From Paramecium sonneborni (taxonomy: Eukaryota > Ciliophora > Oligohymenophorea > Peniculida > Parameciidae), in NCBI GenBank assembly GCA_905182985.1, contig CAJJDN010000052.1:1-64000 (forward strand): a DNA stretch of 64,000 nt, in the 5' to 3' direction. Positions 1-11,767 of the stretch are shown here, piece by piece. The notes below the pieces were generated by a model. The model worked only from the letters and a program-made list of their open reading frames with translations. It searched no databases and had not been told where the DNA came from. Positions within the stretch are counted from its first letter, which is position 1; each line of letters starts with the position of its first letter. A program made the translations under genes and the position numbers.

Positions 1-1168
1 CTTCAAGGGAATGACCATATAATTTATTCAACTCATGTATTTTAATGTTCCTCCATTTACAATTTAATAACAAAGCTCCATTAAGATTCGCTCCACTCAT
101 GTCTACATTCTCAAATTCAGATCCACTAAAATTACATCTAACAAAATTTGCCCCAATTAAATTAGTATTCTTAATCCTAACATCTTCGAAGCTTCGGTTG
201 GTAAGATCAACCTTCATCTGTACAAGTAACGATAGGGAGTTAGATCCACATTGAATGAATTGTTTATCTATAGCAGTTAGATGAATAAGGAACTTTAATA
301 ATTTAATGATCTTTTCATTTCCAGATATTTTCTTCATTATCTTGATACTCATTTTAAATTAACTTTCTTCAAAATAATCTCTGATATTGAAATCATGCTC
401 ATGAATGTTTATAAGAATATCTGGAAAAAATTGGTAACTGATTCTATTATTTGGTGTTGTTAGATAAGCAATACAATCACAGATCTTTTCTTTCTTTAAT
501 TTCTCAATAATCACATCAAATAGGGAATCATCTACATCTTTCACCTAATCGAAGACTTCTAGAAGATCTTCCTTAGATTCGTAAAATGGCGGAGTTCTAA
601 AATATTTTTTATAATTCTTATTAATAATACACTTAATTTCTTTTTAAACCTAATTTGACTTTTATACAAAAGTATTCATAATTTTTTACCAACCTTTTTA
701 AATAGCATCTAACATTATTAAATGTTAATTTTTTTCAATATTCCAATCCTTTAATGTTGTCCCTTCTACAATTTTAACTAATTTCTCTAAGTCAGTAAAT
801 GAAAAATCTGCTGCGTTTAGATTTTCATTTAAAAGCTCAAGATAAGTGTTATTTTCCTTTTCAAGCCAATCATAAATTTATTGGATAGATTATGATAGTT
901 CTTCCCATATTTTTTTTAACATGATTTCAGTTTGGGAGAAAATTGATTTTATTGTCATCTTCTGTTTGGTTGATTGGGTGGTATGTTACAGCTGAAATTC
1001 TTTTAGTATCTTAATAGCTTTTTCTTAAAATATTTCTATTGGAACAGCCAATTTTACATCCACTTCATGATCAAAAAGGCATTTAGCACATAGTTTCCTT
1101 TAACATTTACATTTATGCGGAGATACACATATGGTTGAAATTTATTGATTATGATATAAGCAATTCAT
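1..1168 (-). CDS. B-box-like zinc finger / pentapeptide-repeat protein, 3' part outside window
   Basis: One open frame in the ciliate code with no intron, starting at the ATG at 1168 and running off the left edge. The N-terminus is Cys/His-rich (residues ~1-35, including CKCQRKLCAKC and a following FDH), like a B-box-type zinc site. A long, mostly helical middle follows. From about residue 310 there are pentapeptide repeats (FSGSEFENVDMSGANLNGA), and the last visible residues, KLYGHS, look like the beginning of a first WD40 repeat. Ciliates have large families with zinc finger, pentapeptide and WD40 parts in this order; the WD40 section would lie outside the window. The WD40 array at 1829-2758, on the other strand, has the same repeat style. 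Function unknown; probably a scaffold. Confidence 0.7.
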
Positions 1169-1707
1169 AATATTTAAAAAAAATAATGAATTTCTATTAC
1201 TCTATTTTAAGTTTTATATTATGAGGTGAAAATATCTTTAAAGTTAAACAAAAACAAAATGTTGTAGAAAATTGGATTAACTTTGTAATAGAGGTAAAAT
1301 TCTAAAAATTCTACATGTTTTAAACTAGTGGAAAGCAAAAATCTTTAAGAATATAGAATACACTAAATTATGAAAATACACAAATATTAAAATTTATCTC
1401 ATTCATCTGTTCATTCATTATCTTAAAATGATTTATTGGTTTTATTAGTTTCCTTTTATTAGTCAAACTAATTACTTTTGAAATTATTTAATCTCAATTA
1501 ATATTTCTAATTATTCACAAAATAACCTTAATTAGAATTGTTTGAAAAATTAACACACACACACAAACAATTTCTATGAATTTCTATAATCCTTTATGTT
1601 GGGATTGGGTTTATGCGAAGCCAAATCTTGTTACTACTTTCTCATCATTTCTTCTAAATCTAAGAAATTTTCAACTTAATAATATTTTGTAAAATTATTA
1701 TCAGAAT
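1169..1707. other. Gene-free AT-rich spacer
   Basis: Between the divergent zinc-finger/pentapeptide gene and the degenerate WD40 array. It holds a short CA run near 1551-1566 and otherwise AT-rich sequence. I see no coding frame, tRNA or repeat. It should contain the promoter of the minus-strand gene. Confidence 0.5.
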
Positions 1708-2758
1708 AAAAAGAACTCAACAGGATAGAAATGATAAAAAAAAAATTAGATGGCCAGAGCAATTGTATGAATTCATTATACTATGTGATATAGTATCCAG
1801 TAGTTATGATAACTCAATCAGATTATGGGATGTTAAAACAGGATAATAAAAAGCCAAATTAGATGGTCATAAAAATTATGTATAATCAGTATGCTTCTCA
1901 CCAGATGGATTTACTTTAGCATCTGGTAGTGGTGTTTAGTCAATCAGATTATGGGATGTTAAAACAGGATAATAAAAAGCCAAATTAGATGGTCATGAAA
2001 ATTATGTATAATCAGTATGCTTCTCACCAGATGGATTTACTTTAGCATCTGGTAGTGGTGTTTAGTCAATCAGATTATGGGATGTTAAAACAGGATAATA
2101 AAAAGCCAAATTAGATGGTCATGAAAATTATGTATAATCAGTATGCTTCTCACCAGATGGATTTACTTTAGCATCTGGTAGTGGTGTTTAGTCAATCAGA
2201 TTATGGGATGTTAAAACAGGATAATAAAAAGCCAAATTAGATGGTCATGAAAATTATGTATAATCAGTATGCTTCTCACCAGATGGATTTACTTTAGCAT
2301 CTGGTAGTGGTGTTTAGTCAATCAGATTATGGGATGTTAAAACAGGATAATAAAAAGCCAAATTAGATGGTCATGAAAATTATGTATAATCAGTATGCTT
2401 CTCACCAGATGGATTTACTTTAGCATCTGGTAGTGGTGTTTAGTCAATCAGATTATGGGATGTTAAAACAGGATAATAAAAAGCCAAATTAGATGGTCAT
2501 GAAAATTATGTATAATCAGTATGCTTCTCACCAGATGGATTTACTTTAGCATCTGGTAGTGGTGTTTAGTCAATCAGATTATGGGATGTTAAAACAGGAT
2601 AATAAAAAGCCAAATTAGATGGTCATGAAAATTATGTATAATCAGTATGCTTCTCACCAGATGGATTTACTTTAGCATCTGGTAGTGGTGTTTAGTCAAT
2701 CAGATTATGGGATGTTAAAACAGGATAATAAAAAGCCAAATTAGATGGTCATGAAAAT
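1708..2758 (+). pseudogene. WD40-repeat gene fragment without a start, cut at an assembly join
   Basis: From 1829 the plus strand reads as one continuous ciliate-code frame of WD40 units (each has GHENYVQSVCFSPDG and SIRLWDVKTGQQ). Upstream, 1708-1828 still resembles a WD unit (LDGQ, then SSSYDNSIRLWD), but its two halves lie in different frames and no ATG opens the frame, so the 5' end is broken. The 3' end stops at the N at 2759, after which the sequence is unrelated. It is either a true pseudogene or the assembled piece of a longer gene whose array could not be closed. Such repeats form beta-propeller binding surfaces. Confidence 0.65.
1829..2758 (+). repeat. Tandem array of 126-bp WD40 units
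   Basis: GATGTTAAAACAGG recurs at 1829, 1955, 2081, 2207, 2333, 2459, 2585 and 2711, an exact 126-bp (42-codon) period. That gives seven complete units and a 48-bp partial. By eye the only difference is one base in the first unit (cataaaaat for catgaaaat). The frame stays open in every unit. Such uniformity points to recent amplification or gene conversion, and the true copy number may be larger because the array ends at an N. Confidence 0.95.
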
Positions 2759-2759
2759 N
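2759..2759. other. Single N, probable contig join
   Basis: The only ambiguous base seen, placed exactly where the 126-bp repeat array breaks off in mid-unit. This is typical of a gap closed with a placeholder in a collapsed repeat, so continuity across this point should not be assumed. Confidence 0.85.
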
Positions 2760-3029
2760 GAAAGCTATTATTATTTTTAAATTATTCACATTATTTGAAT
2801 CCTCTTAGTTGAAATACAATTAATTTTTCAAATCATATTTAAAGAGGTTCTAGGTTAAACTAATAACGAAATAAAGTTATCGGCTTGGATTTCTAATTAT
2901 CCAATATGAATGACTCCTGAATAGAGAATGCATATGTTTAATGATATACAATCCCTCTTCGAAATTTCAAATGCTTTCTTAAAAATATTATAATATTATA
3001 TTTAAATTTAATAATTTTTAATAAAATTT

Positions 3030-4552
3030 TTACTAAAATGCTCAATAATCTTCAAATTAACATAACTGTCATTAAAATTATAATTGGGCATTTGAGCAAA
3101 CTGCATGAATAACCTAACCATTTAAATTCATTTTTTTGCCAAACTTTTCAAATACGCTTTTGTGCGTTTTTAGTCCGAATGCTTTACAAACACCTTGATC
3201 ATATAAATGACTCAATTTTGAGTGTTACAGGTCATGATAACTAAATAAAGAAAGAAACTGTTTATATGCATCAGATTTTTCGTATGAATCTTAAATTAAA
3301 AATAGTTTTGCTTCCTTCAATTGCTTTTCCATCGAATTGTAAGTGATATTTTGCTTTAACGCTCCTATATTAAGCTTTTATGTTAGCAGAATTTAATTTT
3401 TTAACATGAATTAAGTTGTTGCATTTATGACCTCTTGCGCATTTCAAGAATCCTTTCTGCACTCGAACCTTTTTTTATTTATTTTTTTGGTATATAAATG
3501 ACTGTTCCATCGCAAATCATTTAAAATGTAATTTATTCCAATTCTGAAACACGAGCGCCTAAATGATACAGTATGTAAAGTCGAAATGCCAATATTTCCA
3601 TATTATAATAAATTAAATCACTTATAAACTTTTTATAATATGCATCAATACCTTTTAAATAATAAAAAGATCCCAACTTTAATGGGGTTATCGTATTTGT
3701 CCTTCTTATAAAAAAACTTCGTTTCTTTGATCAAGTTCTTTTGCTCTTCTTTGAGAAATATTTTTTGAGTTTTCTTAATTCTGGCTATTCCTTTGAGATC
3801 GTGTAATGTTGGATTCTAAGTTTGTATATATAATATGATATTAGAAGCGCTTGGTTTGTGCTTACCTTCTTTCCATAACCATTAATAAAATTTTCTTATA
3901 GGTTCTTTGTATTATTTGATAGTTCCTTCAGAAATGCTCCCTATCTTGGAAATGCACTTTAGTTTCATTTCAATTTCGTCATTATTTAGATTAATAGGTT
4001 TTTTCTATTCAATTGGATCTTATGCCTTTTAATCATAATGGATATCTAAACTTTAAAAAAAACATTTTTTTCAGAAAACTGAGTAAAACTTGGATCAATT
4101 TGACGGTTTGGTTAGGTATAATAGCCCCTATTTCTATTATTTTTTTACATTCAGAAAGATGAAGAAACAAATCGACCTTGAATGGGGCATTCCAAATTTT
4201 AAAGCACTTTATACATTGGCGTAGCGTAATGAAATTTTTATTTAAGAATGCAATATCAATTCTTATTGATTCCACATCTATATATATTCCTTCTCTCTTT
4301 CCATACAATATATACTATACCAGGTACCGATCTTCATAACTTGCATATTATATTAACCATTATAAGTGACTTATTTATGCAAATTAAACCTTTTATCAAA
4401 TTCTACCTACTTTCTATGATTCTATCATTATTTATGGTAACTTAATATTTTGTTCATTTTCGATTTGGAGGGTAGTATTAATAATCCCAGATTACTCCAT
4501 CATATTCTTTGATTCCTACCTCCACTGATTTAGCTTCTAAGAAAGGCTCCAT
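3030..4552 (-). pseudogene. Degenerate tyrosine recombinase (phage-integrase fold)
   Basis: The minus strand carries consecutive coding blocks in different frames. A possible start is the ATG at 4552 (MEPFLEAKSVEV). A block around 3650-4060 contains SEGTIKQYKEPIRKFYQWL, which fits the SAM-like core-binding domain of integrases. A block around 3420-3640 has LYILYHLGARVSELEQ followed by GTVIYIPKKQIKKG, the box I arginine and beta-hairpin lysine region. After a frame change comes KAKYHLQFDGKAIEG, and after another SYHDLQHSKLSHLYDQG, the box II H-x-x-R-H region with Gln in place of Arg. A tyrosine-containing tail (FNDSYVNLKI) lies in yet another frame near 3030-3060. In-frame TGA stops and several shifts show it is not functional. 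The family moves DNA by strand exchange; tyrosine recombinases are known from ciliate transposons such as Euplotes Tec. Terminal repeats were not found. Confidence 0.6.
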
Positions 4553-4647
4553 ATTAAAAATGAAAAATAATTATTTAATAAAGTTACATCTCTTTTTCTA
4601 ATTGAAAGTTTATAAATGCAAATAAAAATATAAAAAGGGGTTTTGGA

Positions 4648-6061
4648 TCAAGGGTTACCCATTTAAACTAAAAAAATTGTTTTTAGCTACATTTAAATCT
4701 GTATGTACATAAAAAAATAATGCTCTTTGATAATAAAGATTAAAATTGTCTCTTATATATTTTATAAAATTTAAAATATCAAAATTAATACATTGACAAA
4801 AAGATTATTAATGATAGTATTAGTAATATCAAGCAAAAAGCTATAATTATTACTTTAGTTATTTAATTTGTACAACAAAACCTTTTTTTAGTCTTCACGC
4901 TATCTAATTTATTTAAATTGCTTACTAATTTCAACTAAAGGTTCTAATTAACTATCATTTATAATATCATTTTCATCATTTGATTAATTTACTAAACCTT
5001 TAATTATGAATTCAGAAGTTGTATCAACACTATCACATAATTAATTTGGATATTTCGATTCTCTTCTTAAGGTATCAAACATATCTGGAGTATTTCGAAA
5101 ACAAGAATTTTAGCTTTTCAATACTTCATTTCCTTAAATAGTATAAAAGTCCTTTGATATATTAGCGATTGAATTCTTATTTATAAATTATAATGCTTCA
5201 AAGAAGTCTGGCCTATTATAATTTATTGGATCTAACATTTTAATAATCAATTATGAAATTAATTGACCATAAACCTATTCTATTCGCATAAATGAAATAT
5301 GATTAATTTTGCAAATATCTACTTCAGGATGCATTTATATCAAACAAAGACCAAAACTATATATTTGTGCTTTGTATGGATTATAATGAAATGACTCCAT
5401 TCCTTCTTTTATAGCTTATTATATTTCTGGTGCATGATATAATTTGGTTGAAAAAATGCAAGGCTGTAACTTAGATTGATTAAGTTTAATCAAGTTATCA
5501 AAGTCACAAGTTTTAAATTGAGTTGGATTTATTTTATCATTTATCAAAATATTTTATGGCTTTATATCTCCATGGCACATATGAATCGATTATAAATATG
5601 CATGAGTTTGAATGCCAGATTTCAATAAATTAATAAAAGAAAATTCATTTATTCGAAACTATTCTTTTCTAATTAATTCAATATGATCTTATAAACAATA
5701 TTACATATATTCCATACAGATATAGATTACTAACTGTAATTAAAATTTATACTTGTTGAATATTTTCCTGAAAATCTTTCTTATTTTTACATAGCCATTC
5801 CATATATTTAGATTATCGTTTCACTATATTCTTTCTGTATTTAATATTATTTTTTTAGTTTTTCTAAATGTTCATTTTCTCTAAATAATATAAATTAATA
5901 CACAAGAATTGAAATATAATTTCTTTAACAGCAATTTGTTAATTCAAAAACTTATAGAGGTATACCCTATTATTCGAGGAAGCTATTAATTTTGTTTATT
6001 AGTATTTTTTTAGATCGAAAAATGGAATGTCAGGATGAACTTGATAAAATAAATTTTCCAT
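4648..6061 (-). pseudogene. Protein kinase-like gene with a frame break
   Basis: It starts at the ATG at 6061. The N-lobe has VYLYKFLNQQIAVKEI (the ATP-lysine strand), then a short intron at about 5888-5910. The catalytic core reads CHGDIKPQNILI (catalytic Asp, Lys and Asn present), CDFDN in place of the usual DFG triad, and LYHAPEI for APE. Between the N-lobe (ends near YGMAM) and the next block (QLVIYICMEYM, the hinge) the frame changes by one base near 5750-5790, and I found no intron that repairs it. The C-terminal tail is uncertain: the frame stays open to TGA at 4648. It may be a damaged gene, a sequence error, or have an unrecognised intron. Glycine in HGD and Asp in DFD also suggest weak or atypical catalysis. 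Confidence 0.55.
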
Positions 6062-6183
6062 TTAATTTAATAATATGAAATTTAATAAGTTCATCATTGT
6101 GTTAAAAAAGATTTTAAATATTGCAATTCTAAAAAACCATAAAACAAAAGACTGGATAAAATTTATAAATAGATATATAATTT

Positions 6184-9100
6184 TCATTTTTTTCCTTTCT
6201 AAGCTTTCCATGGGAAAACTATTCTCAATAAAGGATGATCATTATTGCATGAAGAATGATACTTGAGCTGATTATCTCTCATTAATTATAAACCACATGT
6301 ATTACAATAATTTACAGAATTGCAAATTAAGCATGTGTATAAAAATCCGAATCCTCTTTTTGAATTACAAGAAGCACACACTTAAGTATATTCTCTTATA
6401 GTTCCAACTTTATGACCAAATGGATAAGTTAAATTTTCTAATAAACTTTAAACTTGCTTTATAGAGGATAATTTGCAATTACTACCTGTGTAGAAAATTA
6501 AATTACATCTATAATTAATTTTAGCAATATCAATTTCTTCACCTTATTATTCTAGCTAATCGTTTGCACAATTCATGCATAATCCTTCTCCCCAATAATG
6601 ATTAATAAATTATTTATCATCCTTTGTAAGTAACTTATCACATAATGCACATTAATCATACAACTTTATATATTTTAAAATATCTAATTTTTATTTTATA
6701 TGATTCTCTAAAATTGATTAATCTATTCCTTTTAATTAAATAGCAAGAGGTTCCATTATTCCATATTACTCAAAATTTTATGTATATACCATTTACTTTT
6801 AGGTTTAATTCCATGAAAAGGCCTTTTATTCTAAACTGCTTACAATTTCATAACCAAAAATCAAACCATCATCAGAAAGTAATGGGATAACATCTTTTTA
6901 GATTCTCCATTTAGTAGTTGCATAACCAACATGAATAAAGTTAAATTTTTAACTTTAAAATATGTTTAAACCATCAAAACAATCATGTAAATGAAATTGA
7001 ATCTTACATTTTGTTTTTAAATGAGCGAATTCAGAATTTAATTTTTATTCAAAATATTTAATTGCATCAGGATGATGATCAACTAAATGGAGTTGAATTT
7101 GAGACGCACTTTTTCTTCTAAGTGCTAACGCTAAAAGAACGAATGAAACATAGCCAGAGCCGAAACCTAAATCTAAAATGTTTAAATCCATTTGATTTTG
7201 AAAATGTTGATAGGCCATTATAAATCCTTAAATTTCTTATTTTAATGAAGATATTCGAATATTCCCTATCCATGTTTAGCTTGCTTCCCAATCTAAATCA
7301 ATTGTAAAAAATTATCTAGGAACATCATTTAATAAAGTATCAGTTATATCTAATGGTATTTCATTGTTAATCTTCCAGCTTTTAACTTTAGCTCCAAATA
7401 TATCCAGTGATGCTTTTACTGATATTTATTTCTAAAGCTCCTCTTAATTTATTTTTTAATATTTTGAAAAATTAATTCTTTATATCTTATTTCCTATTTA
7501 AGTAATTCCTTTTCTAGCAGGAAGAATTTTCGAGCTCTTTTATTTTTTATATAATTCAAAATTCTACATTGTATGGGGTCTATTTAGAAGCGCTTTTTCG
7601 GCATCTACTAATGATAAGGTTAAATTTTCATTTCTCTAATTATGTTCACCTATAATTTTCTAAAATCTTTTTTTTAGATTTCTTATAAATTTTTTTAATT
7701 CCTTAATTATTTTTATTTCTTTGCTCTAAAATTTAGCTTTTGAAACTTCTGTTAATACAATCTCTTCATTGATTTTTGCAGCTCTAGTAATTGACAGCAT
7801 CTTTATCATTGAAAAGATAAAATGAATTATTACTGTTATAAAAGAAACTATGAAAATTTAAATTTTAATTTAGTCTTAATTCATAGCTAAGTAAACAGCT
7901 TATAAAATAAGTAGTGGAGTGTCTTAAAAGAAAGTTTTTATGATAGAAACTACAACTTTTTATGGTACTTCCGATTTTAAAAAGAAAATATAAATAGTAT
8001 TTTATTCAGACCATTTTTCAAGGAGATTTGTGACAATATTCATTTAATAAAGAGTTGAAAATTGTGTAAAAATATCAATATAAGATAGTTTTTTTTAATG
8101 CACATAAGGAACCAATAGGTATCTTATAATTAAGGCTAAGTCTAATAGTAAATTAAAACATATAATTCCTACTCCTATCCAAGCTAGAGCAACTGATATT
8201 TAACAAGAATTTACTAGCACTATGAAACAAATACAAGTATATAATTCAAATTTGGTTAGTTGACTTATTAATAAATCCTTTATAATATAAAAATATCTTG
8301 CTAGTGTATTTCCATCAGTATATTCATTTGTGGTAACTCTAAGATTACTGATTTTTAATCCAAGGTAGCCTTCTACAAGAAAAGAATATACTGCAAAAGC
8401 TATATAAATCAAATGACCAATCCATTATTAACCAGAACAGGCATTCACAAATATAATCGGTAAAAAGACAACTACAAAATAGTAACTTACAAAATATATT
8501 GTAAATAATATAAATCCTATATATTTGATACTTATTAACTCTTATTCTAATTTATATATTTTTGGATTGTACTCAAAATATGATTATTCAACACCAAAAA
8601 GTTTAACTATAAACCTTCCTAAAGTTGTAGTTAAGAAAGTACAAAATCCACAAGCTAGATATTTCCACAAAAAATAGTTTGTACAAAATATTCTTCTAAT
8701 ACAATAAAACCCCTCTTGCCTAATGTTTTTATAAATTCCAACTAAACATGAAAACATTACTGTAAAAAATCCTCCTATGCAACCAAAAATATAATCATTC
8801 CACTTTTTTAAATCTCTTGTATAAAATATTGATATTGATGTTTCCCAAACATCATCTTCCTTATTGTCAACAACATAAATATATAAATTAGTTATTTTTC
8901 TTTAAACCAAAAAATCAGTAGCTGTTTTCATTGCTTATTCACAAACTTCTTTCTAAAATTATATACATAATAATTGTAGAGACATATAATTACCAGAACT
9001 AGATATAGATGCTGATCTATCTAAAGTTTAAGAGGGTTGTTATTCAGGTAGATTTTCAATTAGTTTTTAATCTTCATTTATGTTACTTTATTTATCCTAA

Positions 9101-11395
9101 GATTTCGCTTAATCTTCTAATTCTTCTTGTTATTCCTTTTCTTATAATACTTTAATATTATTCAAAAAGTTTAGAAAGTCATTTCTTTATGATGAAAATT
9201 CTATTTTATTTTGTAAAATTGTAATTCTTTATAATGCTTATAAAGTTCTATCTTTAAAAGATAGATTACCAGATATATCTAATATTTTCAATTTTTTAAA
9301 CTATATTTTTAATAATTATGTTTACATGTTTAATTTAATTCAAAATTGCTTCTCCATCTATATCTGATAAATTATTTGATCTTAAAGAAATTGCTTCAAC
9401 TTCATCTAATAATCTCATAACAGCATCAGAATTGTTAAATTTAATAGTTTAGCTATCCCCCAAATTATTATGGGCCAGACTTAAGAAATCTAATAAAGTT
9501 ACATTTTTTAATTGATCTAAGATTTACAATACATCTTCAAGATTCAATGAATTATACGATAAATCCAGATATTTCAAATTTTTCATTCTTTTTAGATTAG
9601 AGAATAATAGCTATTTGAATGGATATTTATCATCAAAAATAAAATCACATTTTTGCAATACCATTAATTTTATTCTTTCAAATATAATAGTATCACTAAT
9701 TCTTTTAAAAGTAAATGTAAAGTATTCTTAAAATAATTTTAATGGTTCTTAATATTAATTAGGATTTACTAAGATTCCACTTTGAATTAGATTTTGAGGA
9801 GCATCGTTTTATGAATTCTTTTATTGTAAATCTAATGGAGGTAATTTATTAGATCTTTATATTGAAGAAATAATTGATTGTTATATTTCCAATTCATACC
9901 TTTTATATAATATATGAGCTCTTTCTTTGTATTCAGTATAGTCAATAATCCTTTTAATCAAAGGATTAAATTTTTCAAATCCAAAAATACTTTAATTTAG
10001 CTCTCTCATTTTAACACTATCTACTCCCATACTTTCTATATAAAGTAATTTTTAATAATTATGTAACTCACTCTAAAATTATAATTCTTATCTGATTCTT
10101 TATTCAACCCAAAATATGAATGGAATATATTCAAATAGTTATTCTTTAATTTTTCCGAAATAATATTTTTTAATTTAATGATCTTGTCCAATTGATATAA
10201 GATTTGGAAATTCTGATGCTTCTGATAAAGGATAGAAGGTTATCACTCCTTATTCATGCATTATATGAGAATAAGTTTTTAATATTTCTTTACTTTTGAT
10301 ATCTAAAATTTAAAAGGTTCCATCCCAAGAACTAATACATAGATGAGAATTAGAATTAAAAAATAAAAGTTAACTAATTTTTAATTTTGTAATGCCATTT
10401 TAAGAATAAATTTATTTTCCTTTTTTTAAATAAACAATCTATAAATTTCCTGATTCTTATTAAGCACTTTAGTACGCAATTGCAAGAAGTGTTTGATCAT
10501 TTGAAACTTCAATTTTACTAATAACAGAACTAGAGCTATTTATTGAATAAACAAATGTTTCATTTTTTGGTTTAGAATACAGTTGGGCTAAGTTAATTAA
10601 GTTTATAAATTACATGATCTTATTTGAACTATTTTATTGTTTCTTAATCCTATATATAAATAGTAATGATTATTGTAATACGACAACTTAGAAGTTGTTG
10701 CTCCTCCTAGATTCTGTTAGATTTAATTTGGAGATTAATCAATGTTTTCATACTAGATGAACTCACTTATCATAGTAACTCTAAGTTTATCACTACTTAT
10801 TGTTAATAAATGATCTATGCTTGAGTGAAAAATAATTTATAATGCTTTTTCATGATATTATGATATAAATCTTATAAGATCTAATTGAAATTTCTAATTT
10901 TAAATGTCGATTGTAATTTCATATATAAGCAAATCTCCCATTGTATTGCCTAAATTTTAGATATTGATACCTGCAAGAACATAATCATAACAATTCGAAA
11001 ATGCAACAGTTACTATTTGATGTTTTCTGAATTAAAGTTACTTTTTATTTGAAGCCTTAACTACTTATTTAGAAATAAGGTCATACAAGATTACAATGCT
11101 CTATTATTAAAATTTATAGGATACACCACACCTTGCTACAACCACATACAAGCAATTCACAATTTCGAGAAATTGCTGCACTATGAACAGTTAATTTATT
11201 TTGGAATTATTAAAATAACACAACATCGTATCTGATAAACTCTTGTTTCTTTTCAAATGTTTTTTTCAATAAATTCAGATAACTTTTCTATGCTTCATCC
11301 ATATTTGTTGATTAATTATTAAATTTGATAAAATATATTAGAAATTCTGTTATAAGTAGAAATTTATTGGATTGCTGTTAAAATACTATATTCAT
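6184..11395 (-). CDS. Giant WD40-LRR-membrane-isoaspartyl-methyltransferase-like fusion
   Basis: It starts at ATG 11395 and ends at TGA 6184-6186, about 1,700 residues. Order: (1) WD40-like propeller, ~11390-10190, with blades such as CISSWDGTFQILDIKSKEIL. (2) Leucine-rich repeats, ~9700-9240 (KNLKYLDLSYNSLNLEDVL, KKLKILDISGN). (3) Acidic, Gln/Ser-rich linker. (4) Multi-pass membrane domain, ~8900-7800, whose FFQDTPLLILQAVYLAMN faintly recalls XK-type proteins. (5) Basic linker starting MLSITRAAKINEE. (6) Methyltransferase, with DLDWEASQTWIGN, ILDLGFGSGYVSF (SAM site) and FNFIHVGYATT, as in protein-L-isoaspartate methyltransferases. (7) Cys-rich zinc-type tail (CALCDK, CASCNS, CLICNS, CNTCG). 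Introns: ~11101-11131 and 9301-9325; one more near 10080-10110 is unresolved. From 9300 to the stop there is one frame with no TGA and no intron. The alternative is two genes, with a second start at ATG 7800. Confidence 0.6.
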
Positions 11396-11480
11396 CTTAG
11401 AATTCATAGAAAATTTACTTATTATAAGAGAATTGAAAAATTGAAAAAAATTTAGAACTTTATTAAAAAAGAAATAGAAA

Positions 11481-11724
11481 TCATATTTTTTCTTTTTTTG
11501 GAATATCAGCTAAAGATTTCCCTTTGCTATGTACTCTATTGAAGTCATTATAAATTTCTTTTTCAAAGTATTCTAAAATAATAAATTTATTAATACTCAT
11601 TGAACTGTATTTCCAATAAAATGCATATGGAGGCATAGTAAATAAACAAAAGAACCCTAATTTATTAGAATTAAGTCTTACCCAAAGCTTTTACTATATT
11701 TTATAATTTCCACTCAATATTCAT
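11481..11724 (-). CDS. Small single-pass membrane protein, function unknown
   Basis: Two exons (intron 11657-11681, 25 nt) encode about 72 residues. A hydrophobic stretch near residues 13-32 (ALGGFFCLFTMPPYAFYWKY) would cross a membrane once. The C-terminal half is charged and ends ADIPKKEKI before TGA. It lies between the end of the ABC1 kinase gene and the start of the large fusion gene, all on the minus strand. The size and shape resemble small mitochondrial membrane-complex subunits, but no family motif supports this. The short length is offset by a clean intron and start. Confidence 0.55.
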
Positions 11725-11767
11725 AATTAAATTTAATAAAATTATACTTAATATCTCATATAAAAAT

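Noticed and set aside
1551..1566. CA microsatellite
   Set aside because: Only a few dinucleotide copies; too short to be a feature of note.
1829..2758. CRISPR-like or satellite array
   Set aside because: There are no spacers between units and each 126-bp unit is an in-frame WD40 repeat, so it is a coding repeat.
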